Assembly (NCBI GenBank): GCA_937891895.1
Contig: CALATN010000157.1
Location: 1 to 6,890 of the forward strand
From: an uncultured Clostridia bacterium
GTDB taxonomy: Bacteria; Bacillota; Clostridia; Oscillospirales; Ruminococcaceae
DNA: 6,890 nt
Direction of reading: 5' to 3'
In this document: one piece after another, positions 1 through 6,321 of the stretch
How the letters are laid out: every line of letters begins with the position of its first letter
Numbering within the stretch: the stretch's first letter is position 1
Program-made: the position numbers and the translations under genes
Notes under the pieces: model-generated
What the model was told of the DNA's origin: nothing
Database searches by the model: none
Seen by the model: only the letters and a program-made list of their open reading frames with translations

Positions 1-167
1 TAGGATCGGATTTTGACGGCTGTAAAATCAATCCGGAGCTTGCAGGTGTTGACAAAATTCCTGCTCTTGCCGCTTTTCTCGGAGCTAAAGACTTCGATAA
101 CAGACTGATTGAAAAGATTTTTTATAAAAATGCATATATATTCTTCAAAAACATTTTACAAAGCTGA
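1..167 (+). CDS. Membrane dipeptidase (peptidase M19), C-terminal fragment, cut by window edge
   Basis: An open frame enters from the left edge (first full codon at base 3) and stops at TGA 165-167. The visible 54 residues begin with GSDFDG, a conserved motif near the C-terminus of M19 membrane (renal-type) dipeptidases. They continue with an alternating helical tail containing VDKIPALAAFL and ending RLIEKIFYKNAYIFFKNIL, which fits the family's final helices, where a lysine/asparagine-rich turn precedes the end. M19 enzymes are zinc-dependent hydrolases of dipeptides, in bacteria often acting on D-amino-acid-containing substrates. The zinc ligands and start lie outside the window, so activity cannot be judged. 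The stop is followed closely by the next gene's promoter, whose -35 box lies inside this gene's last codons, and no terminator separates them. The family call is good; the substrate is unknown. Confidence 0.8.
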   Translation, partial: GSDFDGCKINPELAGVDKIPALAAFLGAKDFDNRLIEKIFYKNAYIFFKNILQS

Positions 168-183
168 AATAGTATGATATAAT
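155..183 (+). promoter_or_regulatory. Sigma-A-type promoter upstream of the chimeric ORF
   Basis: TTTACA (155-160) and a perfect TATAAT (178-183) are separated by 17 bases. A TG at 175-176 makes an extended -10. The -35 box lies within the last codons of the dipeptidase gene. Transcription would start around base 190. The ORF start ATG at 217 follows an AGAAGG ribosome binding site (201-206). This was presumably the native threonine synthase promoter. Confidence 0.75.
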
Positions 184-216
184 ATTATGAATTTCTTCAA
201 AGAAGGATGATGAAAA

Positions 217-786
217 ATGAATTATGTAAGCACAAGAGATACTGCGGTCAAGGTTACGGCTTCTCAGGCGATAACCAAGGGTATTTCATCGGAGGGCGGT
301 CTTTTTGTTCCCGAAAAGCTTGACGAAAGCAAGTCAATCGAGGGCACCTACTGCACCGATTTCTGGAACTACCCTATGTTCAACTCCATTTCCCTTTCAA
401 TGAACAAGGCTACTCCTGTGGGCACGCTGGGTCTGCTGGTTGAAAACAGCCACCCTGCACTTGCAAAGTTCCCGTCGGAAACCTACTCCACGGCACAGTG
501 GTACGACATTGTATCCGCTTCAAGAGCGGCTATCCTTGACGGCACGGGCATTGAGCCTATTGTTCGTACAATTGACAACTGCCAGCGCAACCACAATCTC
601 GGCACTGTTTTCGAGGTCAGGACAGGCGGCGGAAGTCTGCTGGTATGTACTTCAAACATAGACAGCGAAACAAATTCCCTGCCTTGCAGACAGCTTATGG
701 CAAGCCTGCTTGATTACGCGTCCTCTGAGGACTTCAAACCTGAGCAGACCGTGGAAACCGACGTTCTTGACGCTGTTTTCGCCTAA
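217..786 (+). CDS. Chimeric ORF: threonine synthase N-terminus joined to C-terminal region of a family-2 glycoside hydrolase
   Basis: The ORF has 189 codons. Residues 1-35 (MNYVSTRD... to GGLFVPEKL) match the conserved start of threonine synthase (ThrC), including the KGIS-EGGLFVPE motif. The enzyme is usually about 450-500 residues, so its PLP lysine and catalytic body are missing. From about residue 41 (SIEGTYCTDFWNYPMF, then GTLGLLVENSHPALAKFPSE, YSTAQWYDIV, IEPIVRTIDNCQRNHNLGTVFEV, LLVCTSN, RQLMASLL) the sequence resembles the C-terminal accessory region of large GH2 beta-galactosidase-like proteins; the sugar-binding, immunoglobulin-like and TIM-barrel domains are absent. The join lies at about bases 310-345 and keeps frame. 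The start is supported by AGAAGG ten bases upstream and a strong promoter. Neither parental activity is expected from this product, so it behaves like a pseudogene even though the frame is open. Possible origins are a deletion between two genes, recombination, or an assembly error. The two family assignments come from remembered motifs, not a search. Confidence 0.7.
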   Translation: MNYVSTRDTAVKVTASQAITKGISSEGGLFVPEKLDESKSIEGTYCTDFWNYPMFNSISLSMNKATPVGTLGLLVENSHPALAKFPSETYSTAQWYDIVSASRAAILDGTGIEPIVRTIDNCQRNHNLGTVFEVRTGGGSLLVCTSNIDSETNSLPCRQLMASLLDYASSEDFKPEQTVETDVLDAVFA

Positions 787-850
787 GCAAATTGACTTTT
801 TGCATAAAAAAGTATCGTTATTTTTGTAACAAACCTATATCAGCTTTGAC

Positions 851-864
851 CGAAAACGATTAAA
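851..864 (+). promoter_or_regulatory. Possible cre-like (CcpA/LacI-family) operator upstream of glgP
   Basis: CGAAAACGATTAAA matches 11 of 14 positions of the catabolite-response consensus TGWAARCGYTWNCA, with mismatches at positions 1, 9 and 13. It lies 17 bases upstream of the glgP -35 box. Carbon control would make sense for a storage-polysaccharide phosphorylase, but a match this loose can arise by chance in AT-rich DNA. Confidence 0.22.
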
Positions 865-881
865 TTTGTTTAATATTACGG

Positions 882-910
882 TTGTTTTGATGTGCAAAAT
901 AAGGTATAAT
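882..910 (+). promoter_or_regulatory. Probable sigma-A-type promoter of glgP
   Basis: A perfect TATAAT (905-910) is preceded at 17 bases by TTGTTT (882-887), which matches only the TTG half of the -35 consensus. Transcription would start near base 917, leaving a leader of roughly 45 bases before the GGAGA ribosome binding site at 948-952. The weak -35 leaves room for an activator or for control through the upstream AT-rich DNA. Confidence 0.6.
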
Positions 911-963
911 TATTTCTATATGTATGATGAAATCAAAATATTAGATTGGAGAAGATGAAGATT

Positions 964-3360
964 ATGATGCCTGTTATCAGCAAGGAAGCTTTCAAGGAAA
1001 AGCTTGTCAACGAACTCCAGGTTGAGTTCAACGTTGCTCCTAACGAAGCTTCCGACAACCAGTACTACAAGGCTCTTTCCGCAGTAGTTGTTGACATACT
1101 CCGTGAAAGACGCCGCAAGGCTCGCGCTAAGACTCAGTCTGCGGGCAAGAAGGAAGTTTACTACCTTTCCATGGAATTCCTTATGGGACGTTCCCTCAAG
1201 ACAAGCCTTTTCAACCTTCAGATCAACGATATTGCTGAGGAAACTCTTTCCGACCTGGGCGTAAATATCGACAGAATTTACGAGTACGAGCCTGACGCAG
1301 GTCTCGGCAACGGCGGTCTTGGCCGTCTTGCTGCGTGTTACCTCGACGGTCTTGCTACTGACGGCTATCCTGCTATGGGTTACTCCATCTGCTACGAATA
1401 CGGTATCTTCAAGCAGAAGATTGAAGAAGGCTGGCAGACAGAGCTTCCTGACAACTGGCTCCCAGGCGGCGAAACATGGCTTGTTCCTAAGACTGACAAG
1501 ACTATCGACGTTCACTTCGAAGGCGAGCTGACAGAATACTGGGATGACAAGTACCACCACATTTCCTATACAAACTACAACACAGTTCAGGCTGTTCCTT
1601 ATGATATGTACGTTCCGGGCTACGGCAACGATTCCGTTTCCGTACTCCGTCTGTGGCAGGCTAAGGCGCCTTCTTTCGACATGGCTATGTTCAATCAGGG
1701 CGACTACGCTAAGGCTCTCAGCCAGAATACTGTTGCTCAGGCTATTTCCAAGGTTCTTTACCCTAACGATAACCACCTTGAGGGTAAGAGCCTGCGTCTC
1801 CGTCAGCAGTACTTCATGTGTGCAGCTTCCGTCGGCGACATCGTTGACCGTCACATGAGAGTTTACGGCACACTTGACAACCTCCACGAAAAGGTTGCTA
1901 TCCACATCAACGATACTCACCCGACACTTGCTATCCCTGAACTTATGCGTATCCTCCTCGACGACTGCGGATACAGCTGGACAAAGGCTTGGCACATCGT
2001 TACAAACACATTTGCTTACACAAACCACACTGTTCTTGCTGAAGCACTTGAAAAGTGGGATGTTAACCTCGTTAAGCAGATTGTTCCGAGAATTTTCTCC
2101 ATCATTGTTGAAATCAACAACCGTTACTGCGCTGACCTTATGGAACGTCTTGGCGACAGCGCTAAGGTTACAAGAATGTCCATCATCCAGAACAACCAGA
2201 TTCACATGGCTCTGCTCTGCGTATGTGCTTCACACAGCGTAAACGGCGTATCCAAGCTCCACTCCGATATCATCAAGAAGGACGTTTTCGCTAACGAATA
2301 CGCTGATACACCATACAAGTTCAAGAACGTTACAAACGGTATCGCTTACAGAAGATGGCTTCTCCAGGCTAACCCAGGCCTTACAAAGCTTCTCGAGGAT
2401 ACAATCGGCGACGGCTTCAAGAAGAACGCTGCTGAGCTTATCAACTTCAACAAGTTTGAAAATGACGAAAAGGTTATCAAGCAGCTTGCTGAAATCAAGA
2501 AGGCTAACAAGGAACGTTTTGCCAAGTATATCAAGACAAACTTCGGCACAACTCTCAACACTGATTCCATTTTCGACGTTCAGGTCAAGCGTCTGCACGA
2601 ATACAAGCGTCAGCACCTCAACGCTCTGAACATCATTGCTGAATACAACTACCTCCTCGAACACCCAGATGCAGATTTCGTTCCTAAGACATATATCTTT
2701 GCTGCAAAGGCTGCTCCCGGTTACTACCTTGCTAAGCAGATCATCAAGATGATCTGGGCTCTCGGTGAGGAAATCAGAAAAAATCCTAAGATCAGCGAAA
2801 AGCTTCAGGTTTACTTCGTTGAAAACTACTGCGTAAGCCTTTCCGAGCTTATTATGCCTGCTTCCGAAGTTTCTGAGCAGATTTCCCTCGCAGGTAAGGA
2901 AGCTTCAGGTACAGGTAACATGAAGTTCATGCTCAACGGTGCGCTCACTCTCGGTACACTCGACGGCGCTAACGTTGAAATCAAGGAACAGGTTGGTATC
3001 GACAACATCTTTATCTTCGGTATGAACGCTGATGAAGTTCTCTCCAAGCAGGCTCAGGGCTACCGTCCTGAGGACTACTGCAACAACAACGACGTTATCA
3101 ACAAGGCTATCAACAGAATGTACCACGGTATCAACGGCTGTACTTTCGAAGAAGTTGCAAACTCCCTCAAGTTCAAGGATCCATACATGGTTCTCGCTGA
3201 CTTCGACGCTTACCAGTGTGCTCAGCAGTATGTTTCCGAGTGCTACAAGGATACAACAAAGTGGAACAGAATGTCCCTCCACAATATCGCTGGTGCAGGT
3301 ATCTTCTCCGCTGACCGCTCCGTTGAAGACTACGCTCGCGACATCTGGAAGCTTAACTGA
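964..3360 (+). CDS. glgP: Glycogen/maltodextrin phosphorylase (GT35)
   Basis: Cytoplasmic PLP enzyme that releases glucose-1-phosphate from the non-reducing ends of alpha-1,4-glucans (glycogen, starch-derived maltodextrins). With this start the product is 798 residues, full length for bacterial GT35. Visible family landmarks are YYLSMEFLMGR (from 66), LGNGGLGRLAACYLD (from 114), the DTHP loop (317-320), RMSIIQNNQIHMA, the phosphate/PLP contact segment KRLHEYKRQ (542-550), and GTGNMKFMLNGALTLGTLDGAN with the PLP lysine at 654. The start is uncertain: in-frame TTG 946 and ATGs at 955, 964 and 967 cluster together. GGAGA at 948-952 is too close for 955 and suits 964 best. Codon choice is strongly biased (AAG, AAC, GCT, GTT, TCC), suggesting high expression; this bias also explains the long antisense open frames. 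The gene stands alone, with its own promoter and a terminator-rich 3' region. Glycogen cannot be separated from maltodextrin preference by sequence reading. Confidence 0.97.
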   Translation: MMPVISKEAFKEKLVNELQVEFNVAPNEASDNQYYKALSAVVVDILRERRRKARAKTQSAGKKEVYYLSMEFLMGRSLKTSLFNLQINDIAEETLSDLGVNIDRIYEYEPDAGLGNGGLGRLAACYLDGLATDGYPAMGYSICYEYGIFKQKIEEGWQTELPDNWLPGGETWLVPKTDKTIDVHFEGELTEYWDDKYHHISYTNYNTVQAVPYDMYVPGYGNDSVSVLRLWQAKAPSFDMAMFNQGDYAKALSQNTVAQAISKVLYPNDNHLEGKSLRLRQQYFMCAASVGDIVDRHMRVYGTLDNLHEKVAIHINDTHPTLAIPELMRILLDDCGYSWTKAWHIVTNTFAYTNHTVLAEALEKWDVNLVKQIVPRIFSIIVEINNRYCADLMERLGDSAKVTRMSIIQNNQIHMALLCVCASHSVNGVSKLHSDIIKKDVFANEYADTPYKFKNVTNGIAYRRWLLQANPGLTKLLEDTIGDGFKKNAAELINFNKFENDEKVIKQLAEIKKANKERFAKYIKTNFGTTLNTDSIFDVQVKRLHEYKRQHLNALNIIAEYNYLLEHPDADFVPKTYIFAAKAAPGYYLAKQIIKMIWALGEEIRKNPKISEKLQVYFVENYCVSLSELIMPASEVSEQISLAGKEASGTGNMKFMLNGALTLGTLDGANVEIKEQVGIDNIFIFGMNADEVLSKQAQGYRPEDYCNNNDVINKAINRMYHGINGCTFEEVANSLKFKDPYMVLADFDAYQCAQQYVSECYKDTTKWNRMSLHNIAGAGIFSADRSVEDYARDIWKLN

Positions 3361-3389
3361 TAAACTAATCAGACTTTTACGGGAAACTA

Positions 3390-3425
3390 CTGGGGAAAAC
3401 CTTTCTGAAGAAAGGTTTTCCCCAG
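3390..3425 (+). terminator. 16-bp perfect hairpin after glgP
   Basis: A 16-bp perfect stem (3390-3405 with 3410-3425; core GGGGAAAACCTTTC) closes a TGAA loop. It sits 29 bases after the glgP stop codon. The following sequence, ACCCTTTTCC, is only a weak T-tract, so this may work as a transcript-stabilising 3' structure, with termination completed by the next hairpin. Confidence 0.65.
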
Positions 3426-3449
3426 ACCCTTTTCCAAAGACTTTTAGTC

Positions 3450-3489
3450 TAAAATCCCCCATAGGGCTTTAGCCCTATGGGGGATTTTA
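3450..3489. terminator. Central 18-bp hairpin, bidirectional terminator
   Basis: An 18-bp perfect stem (3450-3467 with 3472-3489) closes a TTTA loop. The stem is A-rich at the base and GC-rich toward the loop (AAAATCCCCC / GGGGGATTTT), so each strand ends the hairpin with a TTTT run. This is the usual shape of a rho-independent terminator serving two convergent genes, here glgP and the ABC operon. Confidence 0.75.
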
Positions 3490-3513
3490 CATTAGAAGTT
3501 TTAGGGAGGGAGT

Positions 3514-3550
3514 TTGAGGGAGGACCCTTTTTCAAAAGGGTCTCCCTCAA
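3514..3550 (-). terminator. Third hairpin, first after the ABC operon
   Basis: The arms TTGAGGGAG-ACCCTTT and AAAGGGTCTCCCTCAA pair over about 16 bp, with one bulged G at 3522 or 3523 and a short loop around 3531-3534. On the minus strand it is the first structure met after the permease stop at 3571. It has no long T-tract of its own, so it probably works together with the central hairpin. Confidence 0.6.
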
Positions 3551-3570
3551 TGGCTCCTCGTAAAGTCTGA

Positions 3571-4284
3571 TTAGTTTTCGTAAGCTTCGACGCCTGCGCG
3601 GTAGAGGAGGGTTGAGATGTAGTAGGAGATTGCGTAGAGTATGATTGCCACGACCCACATAACAATGCAGATATTAGTCAGGTCGATTTGTGAGGTTGCA
3701 AGCTCCAGTGAAAAATCAATGCCGTTGTGCTTACGTAAGAAGCTCAGGTCGCCGAAAAGGAAGTAGATTGTAACTGCACAGAACAGCACAGCGAAGATAC
3801 TGCCCTTTATCTGCATACCTCTCGACGTGCCGAAGCGTATCATAAAGGGAAGTTCGATTGCGTTGAGGATAGTGTTCAACGCAACGAAAATCAGCATAAT
3901 CTTCCACACGGAAGATTCAATTCCGCCGTATACCGCACAGCAGATAAGGTCACCTGCAAGGCCTACTACGTAAATAAACAGGTTTTCAAGCAGCAGCACT
4001 ATGTACTTGCAGAGGACCTGTCCCCCTACAGCCTGTGGTGAGGCGATTACAAAATTGCACCATACATGCTTTTCGTCCATTTTCAGATTTTCAGCATTGC
4101 ACATCGAAGCGAGAAAGAACGGAACGTAGAATAAAATACATTTGCTGAGGTATAAGCTATTAGTATCGTTTCCTATTTCAGGTGCAAAGAAAAAGAAGCC
4201 TATCATTACGCCCAATATCGTAAATGCAATAACAATCATCAGACGTATTGAAAGCATTATATCCTTGTAAAGCAAGCCTCTCAT
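3571..4284 (-). CDS. ABC-2 type transporter permease, last gene of operon
   Basis: 237-residue polytopic membrane protein. Reading hydrophobicity, about six membrane spans are visible at roughly residues 10-33, 44-60, 90-112, 125-148, 160-177 and 203-226, with a charged segment containing NAENLKMDEKHVW after span 2. This is the pattern of ABC-2 family permeases that pair with a separate ATPase. The start ATG shares one base with the upstream stop (TGATG), with AAGGAGGG placed eight bases before it, so translation is likely coupled. The final codons (AAC TAA) lie in the right arm of the palindromic intergenic element, so the C-terminus may have been set or altered by that element. Together with the neighbouring permease it probably forms a heterodimeric membrane channel. 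No substrate-specific motif is visible. Confidence 0.85.
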   Translation of the reverse strand: MRGLLYKDIMLSIRLMIVIAFTILGVMIGFFFFAPEIGNDTNSLYLSKCILFYVPFFLASMCNAENLKMDEKHVWCNFVIASPQAVGGQVLCKYIVLLLENLFIYVVGLAGDLICCAVYGGIESSVWKIMLIFVALNTILNAIELPFMIRFGTSRGMQIKGSIFAVLFCAVTIYFLFGDLSFLRKHNGIDFSLELATSQIDLTNICIVMWVVAIILYAISYYISTLLYRAGVEAYEN

Positions 4285-5021
4285 CAGCGTTCCCTCCTTT
4301 TCAGAATAAGTGCGGTAACCACGTACCCAAGACCCAGCAGGCCTATCATAATAAGCGGCATAAAGGGTGCAAGTTTGGCCGCTTTATCAAACAATTCGTT
4401 CATTGCATCAAGGTTTGGTGCTTCATTTCTGTCCTCACGGAACATTATGGGGGTAACCGCAAACAGCGAAATAAAGGTAGCCGCTACACCCGCTTTTTCC
4501 ATTGAGCCAAAAATGAACACAAGAATTTTCATCAACATCGCAAAAGCCAACATCATAGTTAAAATCACCAGAATCATGCCAATCATTCTTCCGTCAAAGG
4601 CTGTTCCGCTTATAGAACAGGAAATTGCCATATAGATTATTCCCAGAACCATTGCGGCAGCAAAAATTATTGCGACGAAAGTGAATTTGGCGAGGGCGTA
4701 TTTCCACGGTGAAACGGGAAGCGTCATTCTGAATCGGCGCCACATAGCTGCTGTTTCGTGCTCGTCTGATTCGGCAAGGCTCATAAGCATTGCCCCGAGC
4801 ATTACAACAGGCGTAAAGTCAAGTCCGATAAGCATAGGATTGACAATTGCTCCTACTTCTTCACCAAAATCGAAAGCTGACGCAAGGTTTCCGCACACCA
4901 TACTCAGACGGAAAAGCAGAAACATTACAGAAATGCTCATAAAGCCTGTTATCGAGCTTTTCAAATATTTCAGCGCCATAACAGCTTCACGGTACACAAG
5001 ATATCTGAAAGGTGCCTTCAT
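4284..5021 (-). CDS. ABC-2 type transporter permease
   Basis: 245-residue membrane protein from the chosen start. Hydrophobic spans are visible near residues 22-45, 62-82, 110-133, 147-170, 175-195 and 215-237, the six-span layout of ABC-2 permeases. A cytoplasmic stretch with DEHETAAMWRRFRMTLPVSP after span 2 resembles the coupling region of bacterial ABC-2 exporters; such permeases often carry a similar 'LP(V/I)S' element after a charged helix. The ATG at 5021 overlaps the ATPase stop by one base (TAATG) and has AAGGAG eight bases upstream. A GTG at 5030 is in frame but lies inside that ribosome binding site and is rejected. The lysine/arginine-rich C-terminus (LKRRER) fits a cytoplasmic end. 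Probable partner of the ATPase and of the second permease; substrate unknown. Confidence 0.87.
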   Translation of the reverse strand: MKAPFRYLVYREAVMALKYLKSSITGFMSISVMFLLFRLSMVCGNLASAFDFGEEVGAIVNPMLIGLDFTPVVMLGAMLMSLAESDEHETAAMWRRFRMTLPVSPWKYALAKFTFVAIIFAAAMVLGIIYMAISCSISGTAFDGRMIGMILVILTMMLAFAMLMKILVFIFGSMEKAGVAATFISLFAVTPIMFREDRNEAPNLDAMNELFDKAAKLAPFMPLIMIGLLGLGYVVTALILKRRER

Positions 5022-5899
5022 TATGACCACTCCTTCTTTTCACGGTTCACATAGAAAAGCATAATTTCTTCAAGGGTAGTCTTTTCAATTTGCAGACCCG
5101 AATATTTCTTCTTTGCAGCAGCACGGTCGGAAACCATTGCTTCAACGCCAAAATCGTTAAGACGTGCGCTGATGAAGTCAGCCTTGTCAATTTCCTTGTA
5201 GTCAGCCTTTGTGCACTTGATTACGCCGTGGCTGTCAAGGATATCGTCCTTGTAACCGCTGAGAAGGATTTTTCCCTTGTCGATGAAGGTTACGCAGTCC
5301 GCAATCTTTTCAAGGTCGCTGGTGATGTGTGAGGACATCAGGATGCTGTTGGTTTCGTCCTGGAGATATTCACGGAAAATATCAAGGATTTCGTTACGCA
5401 CAACAGGGTCAAGACCCGTTGTTGCCTCGTCCATAATCAGCAGCTTTGCACCGTGTGAAAGAGCCGTGGCAATCTGAAGCTTCATCTTCATACCCTTTGA
5501 AAGCGCCTTGATTTTCTTCTTGCGCGGCAGGGAGAAGCGGTCAACATACGCAAAGAACTGTTCCTCGCTCCAGCTTTTGTACATTCCCTTGAACATTTTG
5601 TTCAGGCGGATTGCGTTGAAGCTTTCGTGGAACGGGATTTCGTCAAACACGGCGGCGATATGCTCCTTGATTTCGTACTCATCTTCCACGTGGTCACGGC
5701 CAAGCATTGTGATTGTGCCGTCGTTGATTTTGATAATGTTCAGCAGCGCCTTGATTGTGGTGGTCTTGCCTGCGCCGTTCTGACCGATGAAGCCCATAAT
5801 GCTTCCCCTCGGCACGCTGAAGCTGACGTTGTCAAGCGTAAAGCCGTCGTATTTTTTGGTCAAGCCCTTTATTTCTATTGCATTCTCGTAATTATCCAT
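5021..5899 (-). CDS. ABC transporter ATP-binding protein (YtrB-like)
   Basis: 292-residue nucleotide-binding subunit that would power the two permeases at the inner face of the membrane. Visible motifs are Walker A GQNGAGKT (39-46), signature LSKGM (133-137, a variant of LSGGQ), Walker B LLIMDEATTGLDP (153-165, catalytic E158), and the switch histidine H191 in SSHITSDL. At the expected Q-loop the sequence reads VFDEIPF (84-90) with no glutamine, as I recall for single-ATPase ABC-2 exporters of the YtrB/CcmA type. A C-terminal extension of about 90 residues follows the core. The ATG at 5899 is preferred because GGAGG lies eight bases upstream; in-frame TTG 5926 and ATG 5914 lack such a site. 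The gene overlaps the end of the regulator gene by 8 bases and the permease start by 1 base. Confidence 0.93.
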   Translation of the reverse strand: MDNYENAIEIKGLTKKYDGFTLDNVSFSVPRGSIMGFIGQNGAGKTTTIKALLNIIKINDGTITMLGRDHVEDEYEIKEHIAAVFDEIPFHESFNAIRLNKMFKGMYKSWSEEQFFAYVDRFSLPRKKKIKALSKGMKMKLQIATALSHGAKLLIMDEATTGLDPVVRNEILDIFREYLQDETNSILMSSHITSDLEKIADCVTFIDKGKILLSGYKDDILDSHGVIKCTKADYKEIDKADFISARLNDFGVEAMVSDRAAAKKKYSGLQIEKTTLEEIMLFYVNREKKEWS

Positions 5900-6275
5900 T
5901 TTCGTCGCCTCCATAGACAAGTTCAAGTATCTCCTTCATTTCCTCCAGCGTAAGCCCGCAAAGCTTTGCCTTTTCGCAGGCCTTTGCCAGCAGCTCCTCT
6001 GTCTGTCTTACGCTTTCTTCACGGAGGAAATCCGTGTTCTGTGATTTTACGAAGCAGCCCCTGCCCGTGAAGTTCTCGATGAACCCGTCACGCTCAAGCT
6101 CCTCGTAAGCACGCTTTGTTGTAATAACGCTTATGCCCAAATCCTTTGCAAGATTGCGGATTGAAGGCAGGGCTTCGTCCTCTTTCAGTGCGCCGCTTAT
6201 AATCTGATTTTTTATCTGCGTGTAAATCTGCTCATAAATCGGCTGACCGTTTTTGTTGTTGATTAAAATGTTCAT
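5892..6275 (-). CDS. GntR-family transcriptional regulator, YtrA-type
   Basis: 127-residue protein: an N-terminal winged helix-turn-helix of the GntR family (residues about 10-76; GQPIYEQIYTQIKNQI, then the LPSIRNLAKDLGIS and TTKRAYEELERDGFI recognition helices, and a wing at GRGCFV). A short C-terminal helical tail of about 50 residues replaces a ligand-binding domain. This short-tail architecture defines the YtrA subfamily, whose members usually sit first in an operon with ABC transporter genes and repress it. The ATG at 6275 is chosen because GAGGTG lies just upstream and the family begins at this point; a longer frame to 6335 would be translated from DNA containing the promoter. A perfect inverted repeat 16 bases upstream is its likely binding site. 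The inducing signal is unknown; Bacillus YtrA responds to cell-wall antibiotics, but that cannot be assumed here. Confidence 0.93.
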   Translation of the reverse strand: MNILINNKNGQPIYEQIYTQIKNQIISGALKEDEALPSIRNLAKDLGISVITTKRAYEELERDGFIENFTGRGCFVKSQNTDFLREESVRQTEELLAKACEKAKLCGLTLEEMKEILELVYGGDENG

Positions 6276-6290
6276 CCGACACCTCACTGC

Positions 6291-6321
6291 ACAACTGTAT
6301 ATAAACAGTATATACAGTTGT
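6291..6321. promoter_or_regulatory. Probable GntR/YtrA operator, perfect inverted repeat
   Basis: ACAACTGTATATA (6291-6303) and its exact reverse complement (6309-6321) form 13-bp arms around a 5-bp centre. The repeat covers the -10 box and the expected transcription start of the regulator-ABC operon and lies 16 bases before the regulator start codon. This position implies that a bound dimer would block RNA polymerase, so the operon should be autorepressed. The link to the adjacent GntR protein is inference from position and symmetry. Confidence 0.75.

Larger units (their letters stand above)
3362..3577. repeat. Palindromic intergenic element: outer inverted repeat enclosing three hairpins
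   Basis: The outer arms are 3362-3381 (AAACTAATCAGACTTTTACG) and 3559-3577, whose reverse complement is identical except for one missing T. Inside lie three hairpins at 3390-3425, 3450-3489 and 3514-3550. The spacers flanking the central hairpin are also inverted copies: CCAAAGACTTTTAGTCTAAA on the plus strand aligns without gaps to CCTAAAACTTCTAATGTAAA on the minus strand, 17 of 22 matching when the adjoining bases are included. The element therefore has approximate two-fold symmetry over 216 bp, and its RNA could fold as a four-way cloverleaf. The left arm begins one base after the glgP stop; the right arm contains the stop and penultimate codon of the convergent permease gene. It fits a two-way terminator; a dispersed MITE- or REP-like repeat is plausible but needs the genome to show. 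Confidence 0.8.

Noticed and set aside
787..803. Short hairpin GCAAA...TTTGC after the chimeric ORF as a terminator
   Set aside because: It has only a 5-bp AT-rich stem followed by A residues rather than T, so it is not a credible terminator; no clear terminator was found between this ORF and glgP.
916..2205. 429-codon open frame antisense to glgP
   Set aside because: It is a shadow of the strongly codon-biased glgP gene. The translation is low-complexity valine/leucine/serine-rich with no recognisable domain, and it lacks a credible ribosome binding site.
2905..3462. 185-codon minus-strand frame covering the 3' end of glgP and the intergenic hairpins
   Set aside because: Most of it is antisense to glgP. 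The N-terminal part is translated from the hairpin element (FGKGSGENLSSERF), the kind of spurious peptide that repeats of this sort produce.
3362..3577. tRNA or known riboswitch, because of the cloverleaf shape
   Set aside because: The stems are far longer than tRNA stems, there is no T-loop or CCA-end pattern, and the element lies at gene ends rather than in a leader. No known riboswitch core was recognised.
3449..3658. 69-codon minus-strand frame across the intergenic element and permease 3' end
   Set aside because: It overlaps the real permease gene in another frame and its sequence is translated hairpin DNA; no start signal.
4248..5953. Several 80-130 codon plus-strand frames opposite the ABC operon
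   Set aside because: All are antisense to genes with clear ABC and permease motifs and show no family features or ribosome binding sites.
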